Shown here in pieces: positions 56,634-64,000 of a stretch of 64,000 nucleotides of DNA. Positions within the stretch are counted from its first letter, which is position 1. The number at the start of each line of letters is the position of its first letter. Source of the stretch: Streptomyces erythrochromogenes (GTDB taxonomy: Bacteria > Actinomycetota > Actinomycetes > Streptomycetales > Streptomycetaceae); the NCBI RefSeq assembly GCF_036170895.1, contig NZ_CP108036.1, positions 6,193,501-6,257,500 on the forward strand, written 5' to 3'. The notes beneath the pieces are model-generated. The model saw nothing but the letters and a program-made list of their open reading frames with translations. It ran no database searches and was not told where the DNA came from. The position numbers and the translations under genes were made by a program.

Positions 56634-59600
56634 TCAGGTGTCGTACGCCGTGAGCCGCTCCGGCGGGAATCGTTCCGTGCCGGTGAGCCGGGTGCCACCC
56701 GACGCGACGACCCGCAGGCCCGACAGGTCGGCCAGCGGCCCGATGTCGATGACGGGGAGGCAGTCGGTCAGGTTCACCTGTACCAGGTCGGGCAGTTCAC
56801 GCAGCGGTTCGAGCGAGCCGACCAGCTCGCAGGAACCCAGGTAGAGCTCCTTCAGGCCCTGGTGCTTCACCAGGCTGCGCGGGTCCAGCTCCGGCTGGGC
56901 CAGGAGCTGCAGGACGGTCAGCGGCGGCGGAACCGGCAGGACCGCCAGACTGCGCGCCTGCTGGGTGCCGGAGACGGTCAGCCAGGAGAGGTCCGGCCAC
57001 CGTTCCAGCCCGTCCAGGCTCACCTCCGCCGCCCGCTGGTAGAGCCCGAAGCCGGTCAGGGCACCGGCCACCGGCAGGTCGGCCACCGAACGAGTGCCGA
57101 GGCGCAGGTCCAGTCCCAGGTGCCGCAGCCCGCCCAGATCGGCCAGCGGCCGCAGGTCCGCCTCGTCGAGCCGGTACAGGTACAAGGTCTCCAGTGAGAG
57201 GTCGCCCAACCCGTCGAGGCGTACGTCGCGGCACTGGTCCAAGCCGACCAGTCGCAGATCGGCCAGCGCGGACAGGGCCCCGAGGTCGGCGAGCCGGTGG
57301 TTGAGGCTGAAGAAGACCCGTTCCAGGTCCCGCAGGCTCATCAGCTCCGGGGGGACGCCGTAGTCGCCCTCCAGCCGGATGCGCCGGTGAGGGAGCCTGT
57401 GGAGCTGTGCGAGCTGCTCCCGAGTGTGGACGGGGAGGAAGGCGTCCCCCAGCGGGGCCCCGCCCAGTACCTCGTCCACGTAGAGGGCCGTGTCGAAGCG
57501 GCCCCACGAAGCAGCCAGTTCGTGGCAGACGGAGAACCGCGTGTCCGACCGTGCTGCGGCCAGCACGCGGAGGGCCCGGAGGCCGCCGATCAGTGCGGCC
57601 GTACGGACGGCCGCCGCCGCCTCGGCCACCGGCAGCCCCGCCGGGGCCGGCAGCAGCTCCAGGACCAGCTCGCCGGCCTTGGCCAGTTCGGCGGCCTGAT
57701 CCATGGTCCGCGGCGGCAGCAGTTCCGCCGTGCGGGACTGGATGTCGGAGCGGATCGCCGGGTCGAGTTCCGGGGCGTGTTCCAGGCTCGCAGCGGCGAG
57801 GAGGACCAGGCGGTTGCGGGCGCTCTTGACCTTGTCCGCGCGCTTCAGCAGGCCCCGCAGGATGCGGGTGCGTTCATCCGGGCGTGCGTGGCCCACTGCC
57901 ATGCGGACCACGTCGTCCCAGGTGTCGTCGTGGGCGTTCCTCACCAGCACGCCGAAGTCCCGCGATTCCACCGCGGCCTTAGCGCCCAGGTAGTCCTGGA
58001 AGGTGCGGTGGACGAAGACGACAGAGCCCGGCACCGGCTCCAGGAGCAGCCCGCTGCGGATCAGCAGGTGGGTGAAGACCTGCTCCGCGCCGCCCTGCGC
58101 GGCAACCTGCGGCATCGAGTCCAGCCACTCGCCCACCATCTCGACGGCCTCGCCCCGGTCCGCCTCCACCTGGCCGTTCCTGATCAGCCAGTACGCGAAC
58201 CGCTGGAGCAGCAGGACCTGTTCGTCGCGGGTGAGGTAGACGCCCTCGACCCCGCTGATCTCCCGTTCCGTGTCCCGCCGGACCAGCAGCATGTCCAGGG
58301 CGGCGTCGTACAGCTCCTTGCGCGCCCGGGGCAGGTGCATCCGCCGGTCCCGGTTCAGCGCGCAGAGCAGTGCGCACATCAGGGGGTTGGTGGCGAGCCG
58401 CGCCAGGTCGCGGCGGGCCGACACCGCCTCCAGTAGCGAGGCCTCGTACGCGTCCAGGTCCTCGCCGGGGCATTCGGCGCGCGCCGCCCGGTGCCAGTGC
58501 GAGACGAACGCGCGGATGTCGTCCAACTCCATCGGCAGCAGCGAGTGCGGCGTGAAGCCCTGCCCCGCCAGCCAGTCCTCCGGCACGGCCGACGGCCGGG
58601 TCGTCACCACGTACCGCGCCTTCGGGAACGCGGCGATCAGCGACCGCAGCCAGACTTCCGTGCGGGTGCGCAGCCGCTGCGGGACCTCGTCCACCCCGTC
58701 CACCAGCACCAGCGCCCGGCCGTTCAGCATCAGGTCCTCGGCCCAGCCGGCGGGAGCCGACAGGGGTACGCCCGAGGCGCGCAGGAACTCCTCCGGCAGC
58801 GGCAGGCTCTCTGCGGACGTGAAGGCCCGCAGCCGCAGGACGAACGGCACGCACGTGCCCCACGGCCCCTCCGCCTGCCGGGCCGCGTTCAGCGCCAGCC
58901 ACTGCATCAGCGTGCTCTTGCCTGAGCCGGCCGGGCCGCGCAGCAGCACCCGGTCCGCCGAGCCCAGGGCGTGCTCCGCCCTGACCGGGCTCTGGTGCAT
59001 GCCCGGCTCGCCCGGCATCAGCTGCTGCTCGCCGCTCACCGTGAGGCTGATGTAGGCGAGGTCCAGCGGCCACTCCTCCCGCGCCCGGCCGGTGGTCAGC
59101 CCGAACAGCTGCAGGCGGCCGTGGGCCTGCGCCACGTACTGCGCGTACTTCTGCTCGAAGCGGTGGGCCTCCGACGCAGCCGTCGCGGCGAGCCGCGCCG
59201 CCATCCGGTCCACGTGCCGCTCCAGTCGGCCCGTCCGCCGGACCAGTTCCACGTCCGTCCGGGCGCCGAAGCCCGGCAGGGTCGTCAGGTACTCCACGGT
59301 GTGCTCGCAGCACAGCCGGACCAGCCGCCCGTACAGGGCCTCGGCCGCCTCGCCCAGGCCGGGCGGGGCCGGCGGCAGTGTCGCCGCCAGGGTCGCCGGG
59401 TCCAGGTCCGCCGCGAAAAGGGCCTCCGCGTCCAGCGGGCCCAGCGCGGCGAAGGCGTCGCCGGCCGCGGCCACCGCCGCCAGGCGCTCGTGTTCCGGGA
59501 GGCGGGCGGTGGCCTCGTCCATGCGGGCCGCGAGGGTCTCCGTCAGCCGGCGGATCTCCGGCTCGCCCAGCTCCGCGGTCGTTCGGCGCCACCTCGGCAC

Positions 59601-59717
59601 CGGGCGGGCCGGGTCCGCCGTCAGGCCCGCGCCGGGGGCCCGGGACAGAGCGGACCTGATCAGGGCGCTCGCCGCCGTCCCCGCCACCCGTAAGAGAACC
59701 GTCTCGAATCCCGTCAT
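56634..59717 (-). CDS. NACHT NTPase with C-terminal leucine-rich repeats (NLR-like)
   Basis: 1027 residues, cytosolic, STAND-type. Residues about 1-215 are a helical N-terminal domain (start MTGFETVLLRVAGTAASALI). The NACHT domain has Walker A LLRGPAGSGKSTLMQW (261-269), Walker B ALVLVDGVDEVP (336-345), sensor YVVTTRPS (369-376) and the winged-helix end VFVHRTFQDYLGAKA (568-580). Residues about 780-1027 contain irregular leucine-rich repeats (LRLVGLDQC, LETLYLYRLDEADLRPLADLGGLRHLGLDL, LKELYLGSC, DLVQVNLTDC). Related bacterial NACHT proteins give phage defence. GGAGGG precedes the ATG at 59717. No nuclease or other effector is visible beside it. Confidence 0.9.
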   Translation of the reverse strand: MTGFETVLLRVAGTAASALIRSALSRAPGAGLTADPARPVPRWRRTTAELGEPEIRRLTETLAARMDEATARLPEHERLAAVAAAGDAFAALGPLDAEALFAADLDPATLAATLPPAPPGLGEAAEALYGRLVRLCCEHTVEYLTTLPGFGARTDVELVRRTGRLERHVDRMAARLAATAASEAHRFEQKYAQYVAQAHGRLQLFGLTTGRAREEWPLDLAYISLTVSGEQQLMPGEPGMHQSPVRAEHALGSADRVLLRGPAGSGKSTLMQWLALNAARQAEGPWGTCVPFVLRLRAFTSAESLPLPEEFLRASGVPLSAPAGWAEDLMLNGRALVLVDGVDEVPQRLRTRTEVWLRSLIAAFPKARYVVTTRPSAVPEDWLAGQGFTPHSLLPMELDDIRAFVSHWHRAARAECPGEDLDAYEASLLEAVSARRDLARLATNPLMCALLCALNRDRRMHLPRARKELYDAALDMLLVRRDTEREISGVEGVYLTRDEQVLLLQRFAYWLIRNGQVEADRGEAVEMVGEWLDSMPQVAAQGGAEQVFTHLLIRSGLLLEPVPGSVVFVHRTFQDYLGAKAAVESRDFGVLVRNAHDDTWDDVVRMAVGHARPDERTRILRGLLKRADKVKSARNRLVLLAAASLEHAPELDPAIRSDIQSRTAELLPPRTMDQAAELAKAGELVLELLPAPAGLPVAEAAAAVRTAALIGGLRALRVLAAARSDTRFSVCHELAASWGRFDTALYVDEVLGGAPLGDAFLPVHTREQLAQLHRLPHRRIRLEGDYGVPPELMSLRDLERVFFSLNHRLADLGALSALADLRLVGLDQCRDVRLDGLGDLSLETLYLYRLDEADLRPLADLGGLRHLGLDLRLGTRSVADLPVAGALTGFGLYQRAAEVSLDGLERWPDLSWLTVSGTQQARSLAVLPVPPPLTVLQLLAQPELDPRSLVKHQGLKELYLGSCELVGSLEPLRELPDLVQVNLTDCLPVIDIGPLADLSGLRVVASGGTRLTGTERFPPERLTAYDT

Positions 59718-59739
59718 TCCCCACCCTCCCCGAACCGAC

Positions 59740-59769
59740 GGTAACCTGGACGGATACCGATCGGTAACA
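59740..59769. promoter_or_regulatory. Palindrome and direct repeats between the NACHT and hydroxylase genes
   Basis: TACCGATCGGTA (59755-59766) is a perfect 12-bp palindrome. GGTAAC occurs twice as a direct repeat (59740-59745 and 59763-59768). The site is 23-52 bases upstream of the NACHT gene start and 42-71 bases upstream of the hydroxylase start, so it could control either. Confidence 0.5.
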
Positions 59770-59810
59770 ACCTCTAGCGGCACCCCCGGAGGCGCCTCTA
59801 TGGTGCGGAC

Positions 59811-60761
59811 ATGCCGAACCTGCCCGATGTCGTGCTGTGGTCCATACCCGCCTTCGTGCTGCTCACCGTCATCGAGCTGGTGAGCTACCGCCTCCATCCC
59901 GACGAGGACGCGGACGGCTACGAGACGAAGGACGCCGTCACCAGCATCAGCATGGGGCTCGGCAGCATCGGTTTCGACCTGCTCTGGAAGATCCCGGTGG
60001 TCGCGGTCTTCACCGCCGTCTACGAACTCACCCCGCTGCGGGTGCCGTTGCTGTGGTGGACCATCCCGCTGATGCTGCTCGCCCAGGACTTCCTCTACTA
60101 CTGGCAGCACCGCGGCCACCACGTGATCCGCATCCTGTGGGCCTGCCACGTGGTCCACCACAGCAGCCGCAAGTTCAACCTCACCACCGCCCTGCGCCAG
60201 CCCTGGACCAGCGCCACCACCTACTGGTTCTACCTGCCGATGGTGGCCGTCGGCGTGCACCCGGCCGTGATCCCGTTCTGCTACGGCATCAACCTGCTCT
60301 ACCAGTTCTGGGTCCACACCGAGCGCATCGGGAAGCTGCCCCGGGCCTACGAGTACGTCTTCAACACCCCGTCCCACCACCGCGTCCACCACGCGTCCCA
60401 GGGCGGCTACCTCGACCGCAACTACGGCGGCATCCTGATCATCTGGGACCGGATGTTCGGCTCCTGGGTGGGCGAGACGGACAGGCCCGTCTACGGGCTC
60501 ACCAAGAACATCAACACCTACAACCCGCTGCGCGTCGCCACCCACGAGTACGCCGCCATCGCCCGGGACGTGCGCGCCGCCCGGAGCTGGAGCGAGCGGG
60601 CCGGCCGGGTCTTCCGCGGCCCCGGCTGGCAGCCCGCGACCCCGGCCGCCCGGGCCGCCGCGCCTGCGACGCAGGCCGCCGCGCCCGCGACCCCGCCCGC
60701 CCGGGCCGCCGCGCCCGCCCCCGTCGCCGACCCGGCCGCCGTACAGGAGACCACCGCGTGA
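59811..60761 (+). CDS. Fatty acid hydroxylase superfamily protein resembling alkylglycerol monooxygenase
   Basis: 316 residues, membrane-bound di-iron enzyme. His clusters: DFLYYWQHRGHHVIRILWACHVVHHSS (HRGHH, HxxHHSS) and NTPSHHRVHHASQGGYLDRNYGG. Between them NLTTALRQ and INLLYQFWVHTERIG, and later ILIIWDRMFGSW, follow the order and wording I recall for animal alkylglycerol monooxygenase (TMEM195), more than sterol desaturases. Such enzymes oxidise ether lipids and release a fatty aldehyde. The C-terminal 35 residues are an Ala/Pro/Thr repeat. Its stop overlaps the lysoplasmalogenase start (GTGA). Confidence 0.85.
   Translation: MPNLPDVVLWSIPAFVLLTVIELVSYRLHPDEDADGYETKDAVTSISMGLGSIGFDLLWKIPVVAVFTAVYELTPLRVPLLWWTIPLMLLAQDFLYYWQHRGHHVIRILWACHVVHHSSRKFNLTTALRQPWTSATTYWFYLPMVAVGVHPAVIPFCYGINLLYQFWVHTERIGKLPRAYEYVFNTPSHHRVHHASQGGYLDRNYGGILIIWDRMFGSWVGETDRPVYGLTKNINTYNPLRVATHEYAAIARDVRAARSWSERAGRVFRGPGWQPATPAARAAAPATQAAAPATPPARAAAPAPVADPAAVQETTA
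60636..60716. repeat. In-frame 30/21/30-nt tandem repeat at the 3' end of the hydroxylase gene
   Basis: Units at 60636-60665, 60666-60686 (shortened) and 60687-60716 all begin GCGAC and end CCGCCGCGCC. They encode ATPAARAAAP, ATQAAAP and ATPPARAAAP, a disordered tail probably of variable length between strains. Confidence 0.8.
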
Positions 60762-61444
60762 GCACCGCAGAGTCCACCGGCCGCCCCGGCCCCTCCTGGG
60801 CGGCCGACCGGGCGGTGCCCGGCCGGGAACGGATCGGCCGCGTCGCCCTCGCGTCCTTCGCCGTGGCCACCGCCGCCGACCTCGGGTCGCTGCTGGCCGA
60901 CTGGCACCTCGGGCACGTCATCGCCAAGCCGCTGCTGATGCCGCTGCTCGTCGTCTACGTGATCACGCGCGGCGCGCCCCGCCTGCTGGTCGCCGCCCTG
61001 CTGTTCGGCTGGGGCGGGGACCTGGCCCTGCTCTTCGACGCCGAGGCCGCCTTCCTCGTCGGCATGGGCTCCTTCGCCGTCGGGCACGTCTGCTACCTCG
61101 TCCTGTTCGGCAAGCGGCCCGCGAACGCGCTGCTCGGGGGCGGCTACGTCCTGGCCCTCCTCGGGACCGTCGCCCTGCTGTGGTCCGATCTGCCCGCGGA
61201 CCTGCGGATCCCCGTGGCCGGCTACAGCCTGCTGCTGACCGCCATGGCCTTCCGCTCCAGCGCCCTCGGCCTGCGGGCCGGCATCGGCGGTGCGCTGTTC
61301 CTGCTGTCCGACACCCTCATCGCCACCGGGGTCGCCGAATGGCCCCAGCTGCCCCGCCCCGACTTCTGGATCATGGCCACCTACCTGGCCGCCCAGTACC
61401 TGCTGGCCACCGGAGCGACCACCCGCGAAGCAGGCGTACCGTAG
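60758..61444 (+). CDS. Lysoplasmalogenase (YhhN/TMEM86 family)
   Basis: 228 residues with about 8 membrane helices. Family features: AKPLLMPLLVVYVI, LLFGWGGDLALLFDAEAAFLVGMGSFAVGHVCYLVLF, GGALFLLSDTLIATG and the terminal YLAAQYLLATGA. The conserved acidic residues in GWGGDLALL and LLSDTLIA are the proposed active-site Asp pair. The family cleaves the vinyl-ether bond of lysoplasmalogens to aldehyde and glycerophospho-head group. GTG 60758 overlaps the stop of the hydroxylase gene, coupling the two. Confidence 0.88.
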   Translation: MSTAESTGRPGPSWAADRAVPGRERIGRVALASFAVATAADLGSLLADWHLGHVIAKPLLMPLLVVYVITRGAPRLLVAALLFGWGGDLALLFDAEAAFLVGMGSFAVGHVCYLVLFGKRPANALLGGGYVLALLGTVALLWSDLPADLRIPVAGYSLLLTAMAFRSSALGLRAGIGGALFLLSDTLIATGVAEWPQLPRPDFWIMATYLAAQYLLATGATTREAGVP

Positions 61445-61499
61445 GACGGTCATCAGTCGTACAAGACTGAACAACCCCGAGCCGGAGGACTGCACCACC

Positions 61500-62543
61500 A
61501 TGCGCGCCACCGTCATCCACGCCCCGCACGACATCCGCGTGGAGGAGGTGCCCGACGCTGCGATCCAGCGCCCCGAGGACGCCGTCGTCCGCGTCCTGCG
61601 TGCCTGCATCTGCGGCAGCGACCTGTGGGCCTACCGCGGCGAGGCCCAGCGCCAGCCGGGCCAGCGCATCGGCCACGAGTTCCTGGGCGTCGTCGAGGAG
61701 ACCGGCCCGGCCGTGTCCGGCGTGCGCGCCGGCGACCTGGTCGTCGCGCCCTTCATGTGGTCGGACGGCACTTGCGAGTACTGCAAGGAAGGCCTCTACA
61801 CCTCCTGCGACCACGGTGGCTTCTGGGGCTCGGTCGGCCACGACGGCGGCCAGGGCGAGGCCGTGCGCGTCCCGCACGCCGACGGAACGCTGGTGAAGCT
61901 GCCCGCCGAGGCCGTCTCCGACGACCACCTGCTCACCGGCCTGCTCGCCCTCTCCGACGTCATGGGCACCGGCCACCACGCCGCGCTGGGCGCGGGCGTG
62001 CGCCCGGGCTCCACGGTCGCCGTCGTCGGCGACGGCGCGGTCGGCCTGTGCGGCGTCCTCGCCGCCAAGCGCCTCGGCGCCGAGCGGATCATCGCACTGG
62101 GCCGCCACACGGTCCGCACCGACATAGCCAGGCTCTTCGGGGCCACCGACGTCGTCGCCGAGCGCGGCGAGGCCGCGGAGGCGGCGGTGCGCGAGCTCAC
62201 CGGCGGCCGCGGCGCGCACTGCGTCATCGAAGCGGTCGGCACCGAGCAGTCCATGCGCACCGCGGTGAACATCACCCGCGACGGCGGGGCCGTCGGCTAC
62301 GTCGGCGTCCCGCACGGCAGCGGCACCGGCCTCGACCTCGGCGTCATGTTCGACCGCAACCTCACCCTGCGCGGCGGTGTGGCCCCGGTCCGCGCCTACA
62401 TCCCGGAGCTCCTGGAGGACGTGCTCAGCGGAGCGATCGACCCGGCGCCCGTCTTCGACCGCGCCGTGTCCCTGGACGAGGTCCCGGACGGCTACCGCGC
62501 GATGGACGACCGCAGCGCGCTCAAGGTGCTGATCAAGCCCTGA
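61500..62543 (+). CDS. Zinc-dependent alcohol dehydrogenase
   Basis: 347 residues, medium-chain dehydrogenase. Catalytic zinc: ACICGSDLW (Cys), RIGHEFLGVVEE (His-Glu). Structural zinc loop: DGTCEYCKEGLYTSCDHGG, where three of the four usual Cys are present. Nucleotide site: VAVVGDGAVGLCGVLAAKRLGA with GRH after strand 2, suggesting NADP(H). GGAGGAC lies upstream. It starts 55 bases after the lysoplasmalogenase gene without an intervening terminator, so co-transcription is likely; it could act on the aldehyde released by the two preceding enzymes. The substrate is not proven. Confidence 0.9.
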   Translation: MRATVIHAPHDIRVEEVPDAAIQRPEDAVVRVLRACICGSDLWAYRGEAQRQPGQRIGHEFLGVVEETGPAVSGVRAGDLVVAPFMWSDGTCEYCKEGLYTSCDHGGFWGSVGHDGGQGEAVRVPHADGTLVKLPAEAVSDDHLLTGLLALSDVMGTGHHAALGAGVRPGSTVAVVGDGAVGLCGVLAAKRLGAERIIALGRHTVRTDIARLFGATDVVAERGEAAEAAVRELTGGRGAHCVIEAVGTEQSMRTAVNITRDGGAVGYVGVPHGSGTGLDLGVMFDRNLTLRGGVAPVRAYIPELLEDVLSGAIDPAPVFDRAVSLDEVPDGYRAMDDRSALKVLIKP

Positions 62544-62564
62544 CCCGCCGGCGGGCGCAAGCGA

Positions 62565-62602
62565 GGACGGGCCGGGCGGGGTGATCCCCGCCCGGCCCGT
62601 CC
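62565..62602. terminator. Bidirectional 17-bp hairpin terminator
   Basis: GGACGGGCCGGGCGGGG at 62565-62581 and its exact complement at 62586-62602 flank TGAT. It lies between the convergent dehydrogenase and subtilase genes. Confidence 0.9.
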
Positions 62603-62617
62603 GTCTGCCGCGTCGGA

Positions 62618-64000
62618 CTACTTCACGGCCTTGAGGGCGTCCACGACGCCGTGGCCGTAGTAGCCGGTCTGGCCCCACTTGGCCTGGCAGGTGGTGGCGT
62701 TGATCAGCGCGCCCGTGGCGTCGTAGATCTGCGCCGGGCAGGCCGCCTTGGTGGACTGCGCCTTCAGCATCGCCTGGAGTTGCGAGGGCGTGGCCGACGG
62801 GTGGGCGCTCTTGAGCAGCGCCGCGACGCCCGCGACGTGCGGGGCGGCCATCGAGGTGCCCTGCTTGTAGCCGTAGCCGCCCGGGACGGTCGACAGCACG
62901 CGCCCGTTGGCGTCCGGGGTGGCCGGGACCTGCCACTTGTCGCCGCCGGGGGCCGCGACGTCCACGACCCCGAGGCCGTAGCTGGAGTAGTACGAGCGCA
63001 GGCCCTTGTCGCCGGTCGCGGAGACGGTGACCACGCCCGGCAGTTGCGTGGGCAGGTCCAGGCAGACCTTCGGGTCGATGGTGCGGGTGACCGGGGTGGT
63101 GTCGTTCGGGCTGGTCGTGTCCTCCAGGGAGGCCGCGGCCAGGTCCTGGTTGGAGTTGCCGGCCGAGGCCACGTGCAGCGTGCCCTTGCGCTCGGCGTAC
63201 TTGGTCGCCCGCCCGATGGCCTCCACCAGCGCCTTCTGGTCGTCGTCCGACTTGCAGTTGAAGAGCCACGGGTCGACGTAGTAGCTGTTGTTGGTCACCT
63301 CGATCCCCTTCTCGGCGGCGAACATGAAGCCGCAGACGACCGCCTCGGTGTAGAAGAGGCTGGTCCCGGGCTCGCTCACCTTGATCGCGGCGATCTTCAC
63401 GCCGGGCGCCACACCGCTGATGCCGACGCCGTTGCGCGGGGCGCCGATGGTGCCTGCCACGTGCGTGCCGTGGTCGCTGCCGTCCGCGTACGGGCGCCAG
63501 GCGCCCTCGGTGGTGTCCGCGACGCCGCCGACGCAGTTGGCCGACTGGCCCTTGGAGAAGTTCGGGGCGAGATCGGGGTGGGTGTCGTCCACACCCGTGT
63601 CGATGATGCCCACGGTGACGTTCCGGCTGCCATCGTTGATCTTGTGAGCCTCGTCGGCCTTGATCGTCCGCAGGTCCCACTGGTTGGGCTCCAGCGGCTC
63701 CTGACCCTCCTGCGCCTGCGCCGCCGCCTTGGCGGCGTCCGCCTCGCTCAGCCGCTGGGTCGCGCCCTCCTCGGTGGTCTGCACGGCCGACATCGGGGCC
63801 GTCCGGGTGGCGCCGACCGACACGAACAGCCCGCGCTGGGCGCGCAGCTGCTTGGCGAAGTCGGGGTTCTGGGAGTGTGCGACGACGACGCCGATCTGCT
63901 CATAGGCCGTCACCACGGTTCCGCCGGCCCGCTCGACGGCCTTCTTCGCCGCCTTCACCGTGGCGTAGGCGTTCAGGTTCGCCACGTACGACAGCTTGGG
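62618..64000 (-). CDS. Secreted S8 (subtilisin-like) serine peptidase, 5' end cut by window edge
   Basis: At least 460 residues; the reading frame continues past position 64000 (PKLSYVANLNAYATVKAAKK), so the start and signal peptide are outside. Residues near the visible N-terminus (SYVANLNAYATVKAAKKAVERAGGTVV) look like an I9-type inhibitory prodomain. Catalytic triad: Asp in VGIIDTGVDDTHPDL, His in SDHGTHVAGTIG, Ser in GTSMAAPHVAGVAALL, and oxyanion Asn in LHVASAGNSNQD. Several Cys suggest disulfides. It is a typical Streptomyces extracellular protease. Confidence 0.92.
   Translation of the reverse strand, partial: PKLSYVANLNAYATVKAAKKAVERAGGTVVTAYEQIGVVVAHSQNPDFAKQLRAQRGLFVSVGATRTAPMSAVQTTEEGATQRLSEADAAKAAAQAQEGQEPLEPNQWDLRTIKADEAHKINDGSRNVTVGIIDTGVDDTHPDLAPNFSKGQSANCVGGVADTTEGAWRPYADGSDHGTHVAGTIGAPRNGVGISGVAPGVKIAAIKVSEPGTSLFYTEAVVCGFMFAAEKGIEVTNNSYYVDPWLFNCKSDDDQKALVEAIGRATKYAERKGTLHVASAGNSNQDLAAASLEDTTSPNDTTPVTRTIDPKVCLDLPTQLPGVVTVSATGDKGLRSYYSSYGLGVVDVAAPGGDKWQVPATPDANGRVLSTVPGGYGYKQGTSMAAPHVAGVAALLKSAHPSATPSQLQAMLKAQSTKAACPAQIYDATGALINATTCQAKWGQTGYYGHGVVDALKAVK

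Overview
The window is very GC-rich, densely coded chromosomal DNA of a Streptomyces-type actinomycete. The evidence is strong third-position GC bias, GTG and TTG starts, many ATGA/GTGA/TAATG overlaps, and typical Streptomyces families: an LAETG sortase substrate, Asp23/AmaP genes, a Gbn-like nucleoid protein, a Tat-exported PhoX and an S8 subtilase. Gene content and order resemble the conserved chromosome core of S. coelicolor around SCO19xx to SCO18xx (from memory, not checked). I see no rRNA, tRNA, insertion sequence, prophage or CRISPR array.

Layout. 1-6 kb: a divergent HxlR/MFS pair, dapD for lysine and diaminopimelate, small unknowns, an acetyltransferase and a secreted ExeM/NucH-type nuclease. 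6-13 kb: a conserved unknown protein (a second paralogue lies at 37-39 kb), a PhoX phosphatase behind a candidate PHO box, a double-TerD protein, and an aldehyde dehydrogenase divergent from an IclR regulator. 13-22 kb: a membrane protein, histidine kinase and response regulator in one coupled operon, then a PbpA-like transpeptidase, a FrnE/DsbA protein, a PLP enzyme and an amidohydrolase. 22-34 kb: an LAETG protein, a CapA protein and a compact cobalamin locus. That locus reads on the minus strand from a cobalamin riboswitch through cobD, cobQ, a ChlI/ChlD-type chelatase, cobO and cobB; a separate gene, a CbiG_C-CobC fusion, lies beyond a ZIP transporter. No cobN and no corrin-ring methyltransferases are present.

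34-46 kb: a Pit phosphate transporter with a clear PHO box, an alpha/beta hydrolase, the second unknown paralogue, a VOC protein, a neutral zinc peptidase, an ABC-F ATPase preceded by an apparently leaderless 7-codon upstream ORF, a Gbn-like gene, an enoyl-CoA hydratase homologue, and a five-gene Asp23/AmaP envelope operon. 46-52 kb, minus strand: an SDR, SURF1, a small zinc protein, a DEDDh exonuclease with a BRCT-like tail, and a large protein with a C3HC4 RING pattern and a TerD-like C-terminal region. 52-57 kb: a TetR regulator divergent from a four-gene operon (acetoacetate decarboxylase-like, SDR, two amidohydrolases) with a palindromic operator between them. 57-64 kb: a NACHT-LRR protein (possible antiphage NLR relative), then a three-gene set of alkylglycerol-monooxygenase-like hydroxylase, lysoplasmalogenase and zinc alcohol dehydrogenase, and finally a truncated subtilase.

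The most interesting system-level reads are: the possible ether-lipid degradation cassette at 59.8-62.5 kb; the RING-TerD protein; the NACHT-LRR protein; the ABC-F leader peptide; two PHO boxes marking a phosphate regulon; and a Streptomyces-type repeat found both between cobalamin genes and inside the cobB reading frame. All functions are inferred from sequence read by eye; no searches were run.
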